DNA of 39,772 nucleotides. It comes from Pseudolabrys sp. Root1462 (lineage in GTDB: Bacteria; Pseudomonadota; Alphaproteobacteria; Rhizobiales; Xanthobacteraceae). Numbering within the stretch: position 1 is the first letter of the stretch; each line of letters begins with the position of its first letter. The position numbers were made by a program, and so were the translations under genes. Of this stretch, positions 8,898-16,465 are shown in pieces. The stretch spans positions 1 to 39,772 of the forward strand of contig NZ_LMFS01000004.1 in NCBI RefSeq assembly GCF_001426945.1, written 5' to 3'. The notes under the pieces were generated by a model. That model saw nothing but the letters and a program-made list of their open reading frames with translations. It had not been told where the DNA came from and searched no databases.

Positions 8898-9110
8898 TGA
8901 TACAACTCCCCTCCGAACGCTGTCGGTTGCCAGCGCAATTGAAGGCGGTCTTGTTCCGGAAGTGAAGCGGGCGCGCCTTAACCTTTCCAAATATGACCCA
9001 TTCAAGATTTCGGTGACGTGGATGGGGAAAGACCCCTTGAACCCATTGAGGGGGTTCGAGCCATTGTCATAATGCTCGGCATATACACGTCTGAGTCGCG
9101 GGCCAATTAA

Positions 9111-9899
9111 TTGCTAACATCGATCCAAGCATTGCAAACGATTGCGGACGTGCCCGATACCCTGGACGTTCGCTTTTTCGCGCGTGCGCTTGGGCCGCGC
9201 TACCGCTGTTATGTTGGCGGCCTTCGCGAACTCCTTGACCTTTTTGCCCTTGCCTATCCCGACGATTATTCGCGGGAGGGCCTATACGCCGTGATTGCTG
9301 GCTATCACGAACTGGCCGTCGCCAAAATTCCAGCCGAGCTGCGGCGCAGACCTTTTCACGATACGCGCCTATTTCATTGGGACTATATCAAGCCACAGGA
9401 CGTGATCAGCGCCTGCGAGTGCAAGCTGATCCGCTATGACAGAGCTATCCAAGTCGCGAACTGCTTAACGCTCGCGCTACGATGGTCTTCGGCCCCCGGC
9501 CTTTCGACGGTCGATGCGTGGCGCTTTCTTCGTGTTCGCCCCGTCATATTCACGTTTGAAGGCGGTGGCGCCCGCTGGCTGGACCACGGCTCCGGCCCCA
9601 TTTACGAGCGTATGCTCAACGAGCTTGGTGCCGGACGGCCGGACCTCTCTGAGCGAAAGGTCAAGTCGTTCCTAAAGAATGTCGGATCGGGTGGCGCGAT
9701 AACGCATGCAAACGCGGTTCGACTTCGCGCCTATCTGACGGAAGCAAAAATCCCCCATAGCGGCTTCGGCGTCGTTACCAATCGGGCAGAACCGAAACCG
9801 GTGAAGGAAGAAGCCTGCTTCATAAGCCTTGCGCCCGCGCTTGCCGCCGAGTTCAGTCTTTTAAGGACGGCTTGTGCGCAAGCGCAGGCCCGGGCTTAG
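9111..9899 (+). CDS. Hypothetical protein
   Basis: A 262-residue frame with ordinary globular composition, clearly better coding potential than the other frames here. No family recognised. It has no ATG in its first 190 codons: an in-frame TAA ends at 9110 and the next codon is TTG at 9111. Alternatives are TTG 9132 or GTG 9150. None has a convincing ribosome binding site. The start may therefore be non-canonical, or the gene may have lost its 5' end. It stands alone, with no partner gene on the plus strand. Confidence 0.6.
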   Translation: MLTSIQALQTIADVPDTLDVRFFARALGPRYRCYVGGLRELLDLFALAYPDDYSREGLYAVIAGYHELAVAKIPAELRRRPFHDTRLFHWDYIKPQDVISACECKLIRYDRAIQVANCLTLALRWSSAPGLSTVDAWRFLRVRPVIFTFEGGGARWLDHGSGPIYERMLNELGAGRPDLSERKVKSFLKNVGSGGAITHANAVRLRAYLTEAKIPHSGFGVVTNRAEPKPVKEEACFISLAPALAAEFSLLRTACAQAQARA

Positions 9900-10293
9900 C
9901 GTCGTAGGGCGACGACGCGTCCTTCAGACATTGATGCCGGGCGGTGGGGAGAGCCGACGCGTTCATTGAACTGACGTCGCCCAGCCGCGCTGAGATTGAA
10001 CTCATCGAACAGATGACCTCCGCCGACGCGATCCCACTGTTGAACCGTAATGATTCCGTACGACCTGTAGATGTTCTTAAGAAAGCTCATGACGGGAGTT
10101 CGGTCGGCAAACAGCGCGCAGAGCATTTGGTGCGGCGAGAGAAAAGCCTGACGCGCCGGTGCGTGCCGCGGCTCGACTTGCAACTCCACTACATTGCTCA
10201 CGCGATACATCCTGCTCAGACCGTGCACTGTATTAGAGCGCTGTGCCGTTAATAAATTGGAAATTATGCCGCTGTGCTGCGATGAAATCGAAG
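9900..10293. other. Gene-free stretch downstream of tRNA-fMet
   Basis: I see no gene or clear repeat here. A 142-codon minus-strand frame (9896-10324) overlaps the tRNA gene and is not credible. This DNA lies on the 3' side of the tRNA-fMet, so it is where an element that used that tRNA as an attachment site would sit. No integrase is next to it. Confidence 0.5.
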
Positions 10294-10371
10294 TGGTTGC
10301 GGGGGTTGGATTTGAACCAACCACTTCAAGGTTATGAGCCTTGCGAGCTACCGGGCCGCTCTACCCCCGCG
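10294..10371 (-). tRNA. Initiator-type tRNA-fMet(CAU), slightly divergent
   Basis: The minus strand folds into a full cloverleaf of 78 nt with encoded CCA (10294-10296). The anticodon loop is CTCATAA, anticodon CAU. Initiator features are present: a C1-A72 mismatch at the top of the acceptor (5' CGCGGGG against CCCCGCA), an A11-U24 pair in the D stem (GAGC/GCTC) and the T loop TTCAAAT. Two oddities appear. The linker between acceptor and D stem is GTA (three bases, lacking U8) instead of two bases. The anticodon stem is CAAGG/CCTTG, so only two G-C pairs flank the loop where many initiators have three. It stands alone, not behind an rRNA operon, inside a genomic island. Confidence 0.85.
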
Positions 10372-10449
10372 ACCGACAAGCTAGGGCGCAAGGCACAGAG
10401 CTTCAAGGATTAAATTCCGCGCCATTTTTCAAGGTTATTTGTGCTCTGT

Positions 10450-10672
10450 CGGGCCCCGTATGTTGGGCGACTATGCCCGTTGGCTCATTCTTCAATAGGC
10501 GTGCGACAGCACAACACGCCCGAATGGAAGACGACAACGCAGCAGCTACATTTTGTGGCACTCACTTTCGTTGAACTCATACACCACGCCCGCATGAAGG
10601 ACGACTGCGCCAAAGCTTCTGGGATCTTTTCGTTTTGCACATCACGCTCAAGTGGAGGGCGACTGCGCCTGC
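10450..10672 (+). repeat. Degenerate repeat set, four units
   Basis: Three clear units and one weaker unit share a core like CACGCCCGCATGAAGGACGA followed by CTGCGCC. They lie at about 10452-10478 (weak), 10511-10543, 10581-10613 and 10639-10672, with spacings of about 64, 70 and 58 bases. Substitutions are scattered, so the set is old or under selection. Three units contain an ATG and one a GTG at the same place, opening short frames that read M-x-x-D-x-A. The set occupies the gap between the tRNA-fMet and the terminator of the MBL/E2-E1-JAB operon. No protein-coding gene is supported here. Confidence 0.6.
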
Positions 10673-10743
10673 TGAAATGATCAGAAAGATCGGGGATTTA
10701 TAATTTTTGGAGCGGGGTGATTGGTTGTTGAATGCGCTTAAAA

Positions 10744-10777
10744 TAAAATAAAGCCACGTGACGAATTGATTCGTCAC
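10744..10777 (-). terminator. Probable rho-independent terminator of the MBL/E2-E1-JAB/TM operon
   Basis: On the minus strand GTGACGAAT and ATTCGTCAC (10777-10769 and 10766-10758) form a tight 9-bp stem. It is followed by a T-rich tract (CTTTATTTTATTTT). It lies 31 bases after the stop of the membrane-protein gene. Confidence 0.5.
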
Positions 10778-10807
10778 AACGCGAGACTTCTTTCAGCGCC
10801 ACGGTTG

Positions 10808-11455
10808 TCAGTGAGACGCCACCGCGAGTGTGTTCTGCACCAGCCGAGCGGCATAGACCTGAGCCGCAAGGCACATCAAGGCATATGCCGCAAACAGACA
10901 GCCGGCGTAAACAGCAACCCTTCCATGATCCTGGGTGAACAAGCCGGCAAGCGGGACCAACAGGATCAGCAGGATTAGATTGATCGTCCCGATGTCGCGC
11001 GCCGCGAGATAGGATTTGTGAGCGTCGAGCACGCCGACATCGGCGGAGTGCTTTCGGTATATCGAGTAAAACAATCGGCCCTGTTCGTCCGGGTCGACCG
11101 GCAAACGGCCGTGAGCTTTTTTGAGCTTTTTCATATCCACGCGCTGATCTGCCGGGCCAATCTTCGTGAAGGCGCGCGCGCCCGGCAAAGGATTGATCCA
11201 ACGCCAGTGAATGAGGCGATCACGCATCTGCGCCGGTATCAGGCCCAGCAATACAAGCCGGGTCAGAGCTATGAGGCCGAGGGCAATTGATCCTGGGGCC
11301 AAGAAGTTCTGCATCTTCTGCAAAGCCTCCGGCCCGGAAAGCTGCGTAATCGGCAACGGTTGAAAGACGACGTAGGCGAATGCCAGGGCGTGAATAACCA
11401 GGACCGCCCGGATGAGCCAGGCGTTCTGCTCTTTCAGAGACTTCCCGGCACTCAT
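10808..11455 (-). CDS. Four-helix membrane protein, candidate effector of the E2-E1-JAB operon
   Basis: A 215-residue protein with two hydrophobic segments at about residues 14-32 and 51-74, a soluble charged region (about 80-155) and two more segments at about 156-175 and 183-204. This is a 2+2 membrane topology with a central cytoplasmic or periplasmic loop. I recognise no family. Its ATG overlaps the stop of the E2-E1-JAB gene (ATGA, 11452-11455), so it is translationally coupled as the last gene of the operon. Small two- or four-helix membrane proteins are common killing effectors in CBASS and related systems, which makes an effector role plausible; this is inference from context and topology. 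Confidence 0.85.
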   Translation of the reverse strand: MSAGKSLKEQNAWLIRAVLVIHALAFAYVVFQPLPITQLSGPEALQKMQNFLAPGSIALGLIALTRLVLLGLIPAQMRDRLIHWRWINPLPGARAFTKIGPADQRVDMKKLKKAHGRLPVDPDEQGRLFYSIYRKHSADVGVLDAHKSYLAARDIGTINLILLILLVPLAGLFTQDHGRVAVYAGCLFAAYALMCLAAQVYAARLVQNTLAVASH

Positions 11456-13728
11456 TCGGTTACCCCGTTGTGCATCAGCGCGTAGAGCCGGCTGGGTGCT
11501 GTGATTAGCAATACTGACGGCGGCGGGCGCTCTGCCGCAAGCTGCCTTGCAGTTGCCCTATCCAAAGACGATGGACCATGATCGGCCAGATGGGAATGCC
11601 ATGTGCCGACATCAAAGAGCGTATTTCCGCTGAGGCGGTGGCGCGCCTTGATGGCCGCCTTCAAGCCCTTTGTCCCCAGCACAAAAAGCGCAGCCGATCG
11701 CAAACTATCGGGCGGCGCGGGGATCAGGTCCACGACCGTCACTGCCCTGAGCCGGGCGCTGCATGTACCGATAAGAACGCCGCCGGTTTCAACGTGCGGA
11801 TAACGCGCGGTTTCGGCTCTGATTTCCTCAACGACGCGCCGGGATGCGCGAACCGTCCAGCCTTCAGGGCCTTCAATTTCAACGACCTCGAACGGCGGAA
11901 CCTGCTGCTTTTGCCAAACCGTATTTGATGTTGTTTCCGCTTTGGTCCCCACGATGATGCAACCATCCTTGCCGGGCTGCTGCGTAAACCCGACGAATTC
12001 TTCGGTGAGCGCTGCGGTCATTGCCGACAGCCGCATGTCGGTCATTGGCATTGTGAGCGAGCCGCAGCCCTGTCCAATCTGAATTTCGGTGAGCCCGAAC
12101 GCGGGATCGAAAAGCAATTTGCGCAGGCGGTCGTCCGTGGCAGCCGCATTCATTTCTGCGACAAGATCGCAGAGAGTCGGATTGTGAGCGGCCCCTTCGA
12201 CAACAAGAAACCCGCCGTCGCCGCGCCCGAAGAGAGCGGCTTCCGCGAGACGGGGTTTGATGTCTTTGGCTGAAAGAACTGAAAGCGCCTCCCGAACGCC
12301 AAGCGAAGCAGTTGTATTAAGGGCGTACTCCGCCTCTTTAGGCAGAACCGTCTTCCGCGCTTCCTTTGTCGGAAGACTTGCGACCAGATCGTCTTTATAA
12401 ACAGCCGGCGACTGGCCCAGCTGTTCCAGCTCCTTCGCCAGCTCGGCTGCTTTCGACCCGGCATAGCTGGACCGGGCCAGCGCATGGCGCGCCATGTTAT
12501 GCGGCCGCAACGAGCCGCTGTCGCTGACTGAAGAAATCTTTGCCCCGGACCGCGCGAGATGCATCGCCATCTTCGAGCCGACGCTGCCGCAACCGATCAT
12601 CGCAACAGGCGCAATCACGGGAGCGCCTGACACGTTTCGCAAAAGCTCGGGATTTGTCGCATCGATCTGCATGGTCGGGGCCACCGGCTCATTGTCGCCG
12701 CCCGCCAGCAGCGAGCTTCGCTTCTTCATTGCCCGGATTTCGAAGACATAAGGAAGCAGTTCGATATTTGACGGCGATCCCGCGAGAGCGCACGGCCGCC
12801 GCGCGCACAGGATCACGGCAACCGGTATCGACACTTCAAGAACGAACCCGTCGAAATTTCGCTCAAGCTCGCCTATGAAAAGCCGAAGGGCCCGGCCGCA
12901 ATGCAATTCGTCCGCCCGCGCGAGAAGGCGGGCGAAGTTGTCGACCGTCTCCGGCATGTAAGAGGCGGCGACAAACTCCGCGCCGCTCGGCATTTTATCC
13001 GGCCAGACGAGACAGCACACCGTCTCGCCGCCCCACCCGTTTCCGCTCTTGCGCCTTACGAACAGGTTCTTGTCGTCGCGTTTCAGCGGAACCTGTTCGT
13101 TGCTAACATCGAGCCACGCCATGGCCTCGCCGCCAAGCAATGCTTCGTCTTTGCCGGACCGAAAAAAGCCCGCCTTGAGGACGCGATGTCCGCCGTTCCG
13201 GTCAACGGCGGCGCGGCAAGCCTCCGCATCCACCGCAACCACATCCGACAGATCGCGGCGCAGCGTCACTTCCCAGCCGCCGCCATGATGGATGAGAGTG
13301 CCTTCCGCAGCACGCTGAAGCCACAAGACAAGCTGATGGATGAGGTTGAAGACACCCAGCTCGATCAGCCCGAACTGAAAGAAATATTCACGCTGGTTGC
13401 CGTCGACCAGGCAGGGGCGCGGCAGGTTGTCCGCCGAGCCGGGCTGCAAATGCGGAAGATCGCGCGGGAAGTCGCTGCGCAAATAGAATACCGGTGACGA
13501 CCACGGATAGTCCGGCCGCAAGACAACCCGGACAGTCTCAGTCGTTCGCACGCCGTTGGGGCTGGCGCCGTCGACTTTGAACTCAAGCGCCATCTCGACA
13601 TTGAGGTCGAGTTCGAGCGCCGAACCCTTTTCGTCGCTCGCAATCAGGCGCCCCGCGCGACATTCCGCGTGGGTCTTCGCTGCCGAAAGAAATCTTTCGG
13701 CAGCGGAGTTGGGCCGGCTTTCGGCCAT
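11452..13728 (-). CDS. E2-E1-JAB triple-fusion ubiquitin-like conjugation/deconjugation enzyme
   Basis: A 758-residue protein joining three activities. Residues about 10-145 form an E2-like domain (RPDYPWSSP, then LPH, then RPCL) with C106 as the likely catalytic cysteine. After a linker, a ThiF/E1-type adenylating domain begins near residue 365, with nucleotide motif IGCGSVGSKM (378-387), D403 and the N411/R414 pair; C555 in GCGS is a candidate E1 cysteine. Residues about 628-758 form a JAB/JAMM isopeptidase with E647 (VETGG), H711-S-H713, S720 and D723. All key metal and thiol residues appear intact. Type II CBASS has the E1-E2 part (Cap2) and JAB part (Cap3) as separate proteins. Here all three sit in one chain, four bases after the MBL gene and overlapping the membrane-protein gene. 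Confidence 0.9.
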   Translation of the reverse strand: MAESRPNSAAERFLSAAKTHAECRAGRLIASDEKGSALELDLNVEMALEFKVDGASPNGVRTTETVRVVLRPDYPWSSPVFYLRSDFPRDLPHLQPGSADNLPRPCLVDGNQREYFFQFGLIELGVFNLIHQLVLWLQRAAEGTLIHHGGGWEVTLRRDLSDVVAVDAEACRAAVDRNGGHRVLKAGFFRSGKDEALLGGEAMAWLDVSNEQVPLKRDDKNLFVRRKSGNGWGGETVCCLVWPDKMPSGAEFVAASYMPETVDNFARLLARADELHCGRALRLFIGELERNFDGFVLEVSIPVAVILCARRPCALAGSPSNIELLPYVFEIRAMKKRSSLLAGGDNEPVAPTMQIDATNPELLRNVSGAPVIAPVAMIGCGSVGSKMAMHLARSGAKISSVSDSGSLRPHNMARHALARSSYAGSKAAELAKELEQLGQSPAVYKDDLVASLPTKEARKTVLPKEAEYALNTTASLGVREALSVLSAKDIKPRLAEAALFGRGDGGFLVVEGAAHNPTLCDLVAEMNAAATDDRLRKLLFDPAFGLTEIQIGQGCGSLTMPMTDMRLSAMTAALTEEFVGFTQQPGKDGCIIVGTKAETTSNTVWQKQQVPPFEVVEIEGPEGWTVRASRRVVEEIRAETARYPHVETGGVLIGTCSARLRAVTVVDLIPAPPDSLRSAALFVLGTKGLKAAIKARHRLSGNTLFDVGTWHSHLADHGPSSLDRATARQLAAERPPPSVLLITAPSRLYALMHNGVTE

Positions 13729-13732
13729 ATCG

Positions 13733-14902
13733 TCAGCCGTGATGCCGCGCGTGCGATGCGGTCGCGCTGATGCCGAGCGCCGGCGCGGCGAGCGCAGCCG
13801 CCGTGCCGATCTTCCGGACGATGCCGCTGGATTTCACTTCAAATTCCAGAGTCAGCTTCTTGTCCTTCCAGTATTCATCGGTGCAGAAGAACCGATCGGC
13901 ATCGTCATCCAGAATGACGACATATTCGCGTTTCGCGCGCTCGTGCGGGGGATTATCGTCATCGGCCTTGATAGGCTTGCAGCTTGCGACGATGACTGCC
14001 CCTTTGCGCGTCTGCGAAAGCGCGTTCCGCGCATTCGCGTCGACCTCGACGGCCTCGCCCAATTCGCTCCAGCGGTCGAAGCTCAGGCTGCGCCACGAGC
14101 AATGATGCGGGGTTTGAAGAAGGTCGTACGAGAGCCAATCCGCATTGGCGCCGCCGTGGGTGTCCCACAAGCGGTTCCAGATAGCGACTTCGGCATCGCC
14201 GCCGGTCAGAAAGCGGCAGCGGTCGCTGATGCCGCCGCCGCGCAGAGAAAAGCGAAGGATCACGGAAGACTGGTTATGACGGAGGGTGTCTTCGTCGTCC
14301 TCATCGATGGGAAACAGCGGAGCCAGAAGGCGCGCTTCGAACGAGCCGTCGCGGACGCGGTTGCAAGTATCGACCAGTTCGTTGAGCTTGACGACGATGC
14401 CCAGGATGTCGTCGGTCTTGTCGTCGACATCCTCGCCCATGATTTGAATGCGATCGCCTTCCGTGGTCGCAAAGCTTTTCTCGCGGAAGAGCTTCACGCG
14501 CCGCCGCGCCTCTTTGGCCCATGCGCGCGCGTCTTCGCAAAGGCTTTCCCCATTGGCGTCGGCGCGGCGGAAGACAACAGGCGAGGACCACATCTCGCGG
14601 ATCATGATTTTGTCGTCGTCTTCGTTCCAATCGGCAGGCGGCCCGAGGTGAAAGTGGTTGCGCAGACCGGTCGTATGGTCCGAGTGCGGATGACTGACCA
14701 GAAAGGCGTCCACAAACAGACGCCCGTCCGCGTCGCGGTCGAGACGGCCGCGAAGGTCTTCAGCGACATTTGGCGTATCGTCGTTCTCGTCGTCCGCGGC
14801 GCCGCGGATGTTCACGTCGACCAGGATGGTCTGGCCGTTATCAAGGCGGATGAGGGTCATGTCGCCGTTAGAGACGGGGAAGAAAGCAACTGAAGCGGTC
14901 AT
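13733..14902 (-). CDS. ComEC-type metallo-beta-lactamase-fold protein with C-terminal Gly tail
   Basis: A 389-residue protein starting at ATG 14902 (AAGG about ten bases upstream); the frame is open to 14983 without a better site. The MBL metal motif is SHPHSDH (H71, H73, D75, H76). A further ligand candidate is D236 in LTGGDAE, and QTPHHCSWRS (263-272) supplies H266/H267. This matches the ComEC/Rec2-like MBL branch; no transmembrane part is present. The last 25 residues are rich in Ala, Gly, Ser and His and end in ...RHHG, a flexible tail with terminal glycine. It is the first gene of the operon. Such MBL domains are predicted hydrolases of nucleic acids or nucleotides; here it may be sensor, effector or conjugation substrate. 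Confidence 0.88.
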   Translation of the reverse strand: MTASVAFFPVSNGDMTLIRLDNGQTILVDVNIRGAADDENDDTPNVAEDLRGRLDRDADGRLFVDAFLVSHPHSDHTTGLRNHFHLGPPADWNEDDDKIMIREMWSSPVVFRRADANGESLCEDARAWAKEARRRVKLFREKSFATTEGDRIQIMGEDVDDKTDDILGIVVKLNELVDTCNRVRDGSFEARLLAPLFPIDEDDEDTLRHNQSSVILRFSLRGGGISDRCRFLTGGDAEVAIWNRLWDTHGGANADWLSYDLLQTPHHCSWRSLSFDRWSELGEAVEVDANARNALSQTRKGAVIVASCKPIKADDDNPPHERAKREYVVILDDDADRFFCTDEYWKDKKLTLEFEVKSSGIVRKIGTAAALAAPALGISATASHARHHG

Positions 14903-15140
14903 TTGGGGTACACCTTGTTCAGTATTTGTTCCTTGTACAAAGGGATTGATAACCCGGTTCCAGCCGGGGCAATGGGCGGACAATGGAACTCCGCATTGGG
15001 GCTAAATAGTGAACAGATTCTGGATTTAAAGAGGCAAATACGATTTATTCGGAACAATTTAAAGCGGTCTAACAAGCGGACATTTCGGCAGCCACAAGGC
15101 AGCTTCTTTATTTTTAAATATATGATATAAATAGATTTAT
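14903..15140. promoter_or_regulatory. Divergent promoter region between MBL operon and fic gene
   Basis: A 238-base AT-rich gap between two divergent genes, far lower in GC than the genes around it, especially 15000-15140. An 8-bp perfect palindrome TTGTACAA lies at 14933-14940, about 30 bases upstream of the MBL start, and could be an operator. The Fic side ends in TATGATATAAAT-type sequence (15121-15132), suitable for a -10 region. I could not pair confident -35 and -10 boxes. Confidence 0.45.
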
Positions 15141-16373
15141 ATGGGCAGAGAAGAGGACATGAAAGAGGACATGAAAGAGGCTCTCCGGGACCGTGGAGAG
15201 TCAACGGGATTAATGCAACCTCTTGTACTCCAGGAAGGCGCTCCGCAGCGAGGCGCTCTTACTGATTTAGCCGTCGATCTGGCCGCAAAGTCCGCCGGGT
15301 TTCGGCGCAGCCTGCCTCAAGGAGTGATGGCGGCGCTCGCCGACCTCGTGCGCTCAATGAACTGCTACTACAGCAACCTCATTGAGGGTCACAACACTCA
15401 CCCTATCGATATAGAGCGGGCGCTGAAGGACGACTACAGCGCCGATCCAAAAAAGCGCGATCTTCAGCGCGAAGCCAGAGCGCACATCACCGTTCAACAA
15501 TGGATCGATGCCGGCAGGATCGAAAATCCCGCAAGCACCGGCTCTCTTCGCGAGATTCACCGCCGCTTCTGCGAATTGCTTCCCGATGAGCTGCTTTGGG
15601 TGGAAGAGCCCACGACCAAAGAACGCGTACGCGTCGTACCGGGGGAATTCCGCACGAAGGATGTGAAAGTCGGCTTGCATATTTCCATCAGTCCCGGCGC
15701 AGTCCCGCGCTTCCTCGCGGACTTCGAGCGCGTCTTCAGCGCCGTCGGAAAGACCGACGCGATCATCGCCGCCGCCGCCGCCCATCACCGCTTCGTCTGG
15801 ATTCACCCGTTCCTGGACGGCAACGGCCGCGTGGCACGGCTGATGTCGCATGCGATGCTGCTCAAGACACTCGATACAGGAGGCGTCTGGTCGGTGGCGC
15901 GCGGTTTCGGCAGGAATGTCGCCGCTTATAAGGGCCACCTCGCCGCCTGCGATCTGCCGCGCCGTAACGATCTCGACGGACGCGGCAACCTAAGCGAAGA
16001 AGCTCTTGCCGCTTTCACGAAATTCTTTCTCGAAACCTGCCTCGATCAAGTAGCCTTCATGGAAGAGCTGGTGCAGCCCGATCGCCTGCGCGCCCGCATC
16101 GGTCTGTGGGCGGAAGAAGAAATCAAGCTCGGCAAACTTCCTGCGAAATCGGGACAGGTACTTGAAACGGTGCTTTATCGCGGCGAACTGCCGCGCGGCG
16201 ATGTGGCCGAAATCCTCGGCGCTACGCCGCGTCACGCGCGGCGTACAATTTCTGCGCTTCTTGATCGCGGCGTCCTCACTTCAAAAGGGATGCGGGATCC
16301 GTTGCTTCTGGCGTTTCCCGCCACTCTCGCCTCGCGCTGGATGCCGGGCCTGTTCCCGGACAAAGAAGCATAG
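15141..16373 (+). CDS. Fic-domain protein (class II, with inhibitory helix motif)
   Basis: A 410-residue protein if started at ATG 15141. In-frame ATGs at 15159 and 15171 each follow a repeated AAGAGGAC or AAAGAGGAC sequence, so the true start is uncertain by ten codons. The active-site motif is HPFLDGNGR (H222 to R230). Upstream, SNLIEG (78-83) fits the (S/T)xxxE(G/N) inhibitory motif placed N-terminal to the Fic core, as in class II enzymes. The C-terminal 90 residues look like a winged helix. Fic enzymes usually AMPylate protein Ser/Thr/Tyr side chains. It is divergent from the MBL/E2-E1-JAB operon and may share regulation with it; a functional link is only inferred. Confidence 0.92.
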   Translation: MGREEDMKEDMKEALRDRGESTGLMQPLVLQEGAPQRGALTDLAVDLAAKSAGFRRSLPQGVMAALADLVRSMNCYYSNLIEGHNTHPIDIERALKDDYSADPKKRDLQREARAHITVQQWIDAGRIENPASTGSLREIHRRFCELLPDELLWVEEPTTKERVRVVPGEFRTKDVKVGLHISISPGAVPRFLADFERVFSAVGKTDAIIAAAAAHHRFVWIHPFLDGNGRVARLMSHAMLLKTLDTGGVWSVARGFGRNVAAYKGHLAACDLPRRNDLDGRGNLSEEALAAFTKFFLETCLDQVAFMEELVQPDRLRARIGLWAEEEIKLGKLPAKSGQVLETVLYRGELPRGDVAEILGATPRHARRTISALLDRGVLTSKGMRDPLLLAFPATLASRWMPGLFPDKEA

Positions 16374-16465
16374 GGCGGCAAGTCCTAATGGCTTTCGTCC
16401 TGTCGCGCCGCAGAGCGCTTGGACTCGGCAGCAACGCTGATTATACGGAAAGCAAAGACCCGTAA

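Noticed and set aside
10294-10371. Calling this an elongator tRNA-Met or tRNA-Ile(CAU)
   Set aside because: The C1-A72 mismatch, A11-U24 pair and TTCAAAT T loop are initiator features.
10450-10672. CRISPR array
   Set aside because: Units are too degenerate, spacing varies (58-70) and no cas genes are near.
11452-14902. Type II CBASS proper
   Set aside because: No CD-NTase gene is present anywhere in the window, and the membrane protein has no SAVED or other nucleotide-sensing motif I can see.
14899-15204. Small Cys/Ile-rich minus-strand frame in the fic/MBL intergenic region
   Set aside because: Overlaps fic and the MBL start, no ribosome binding site, composition follows the AT-rich promoter DNA.
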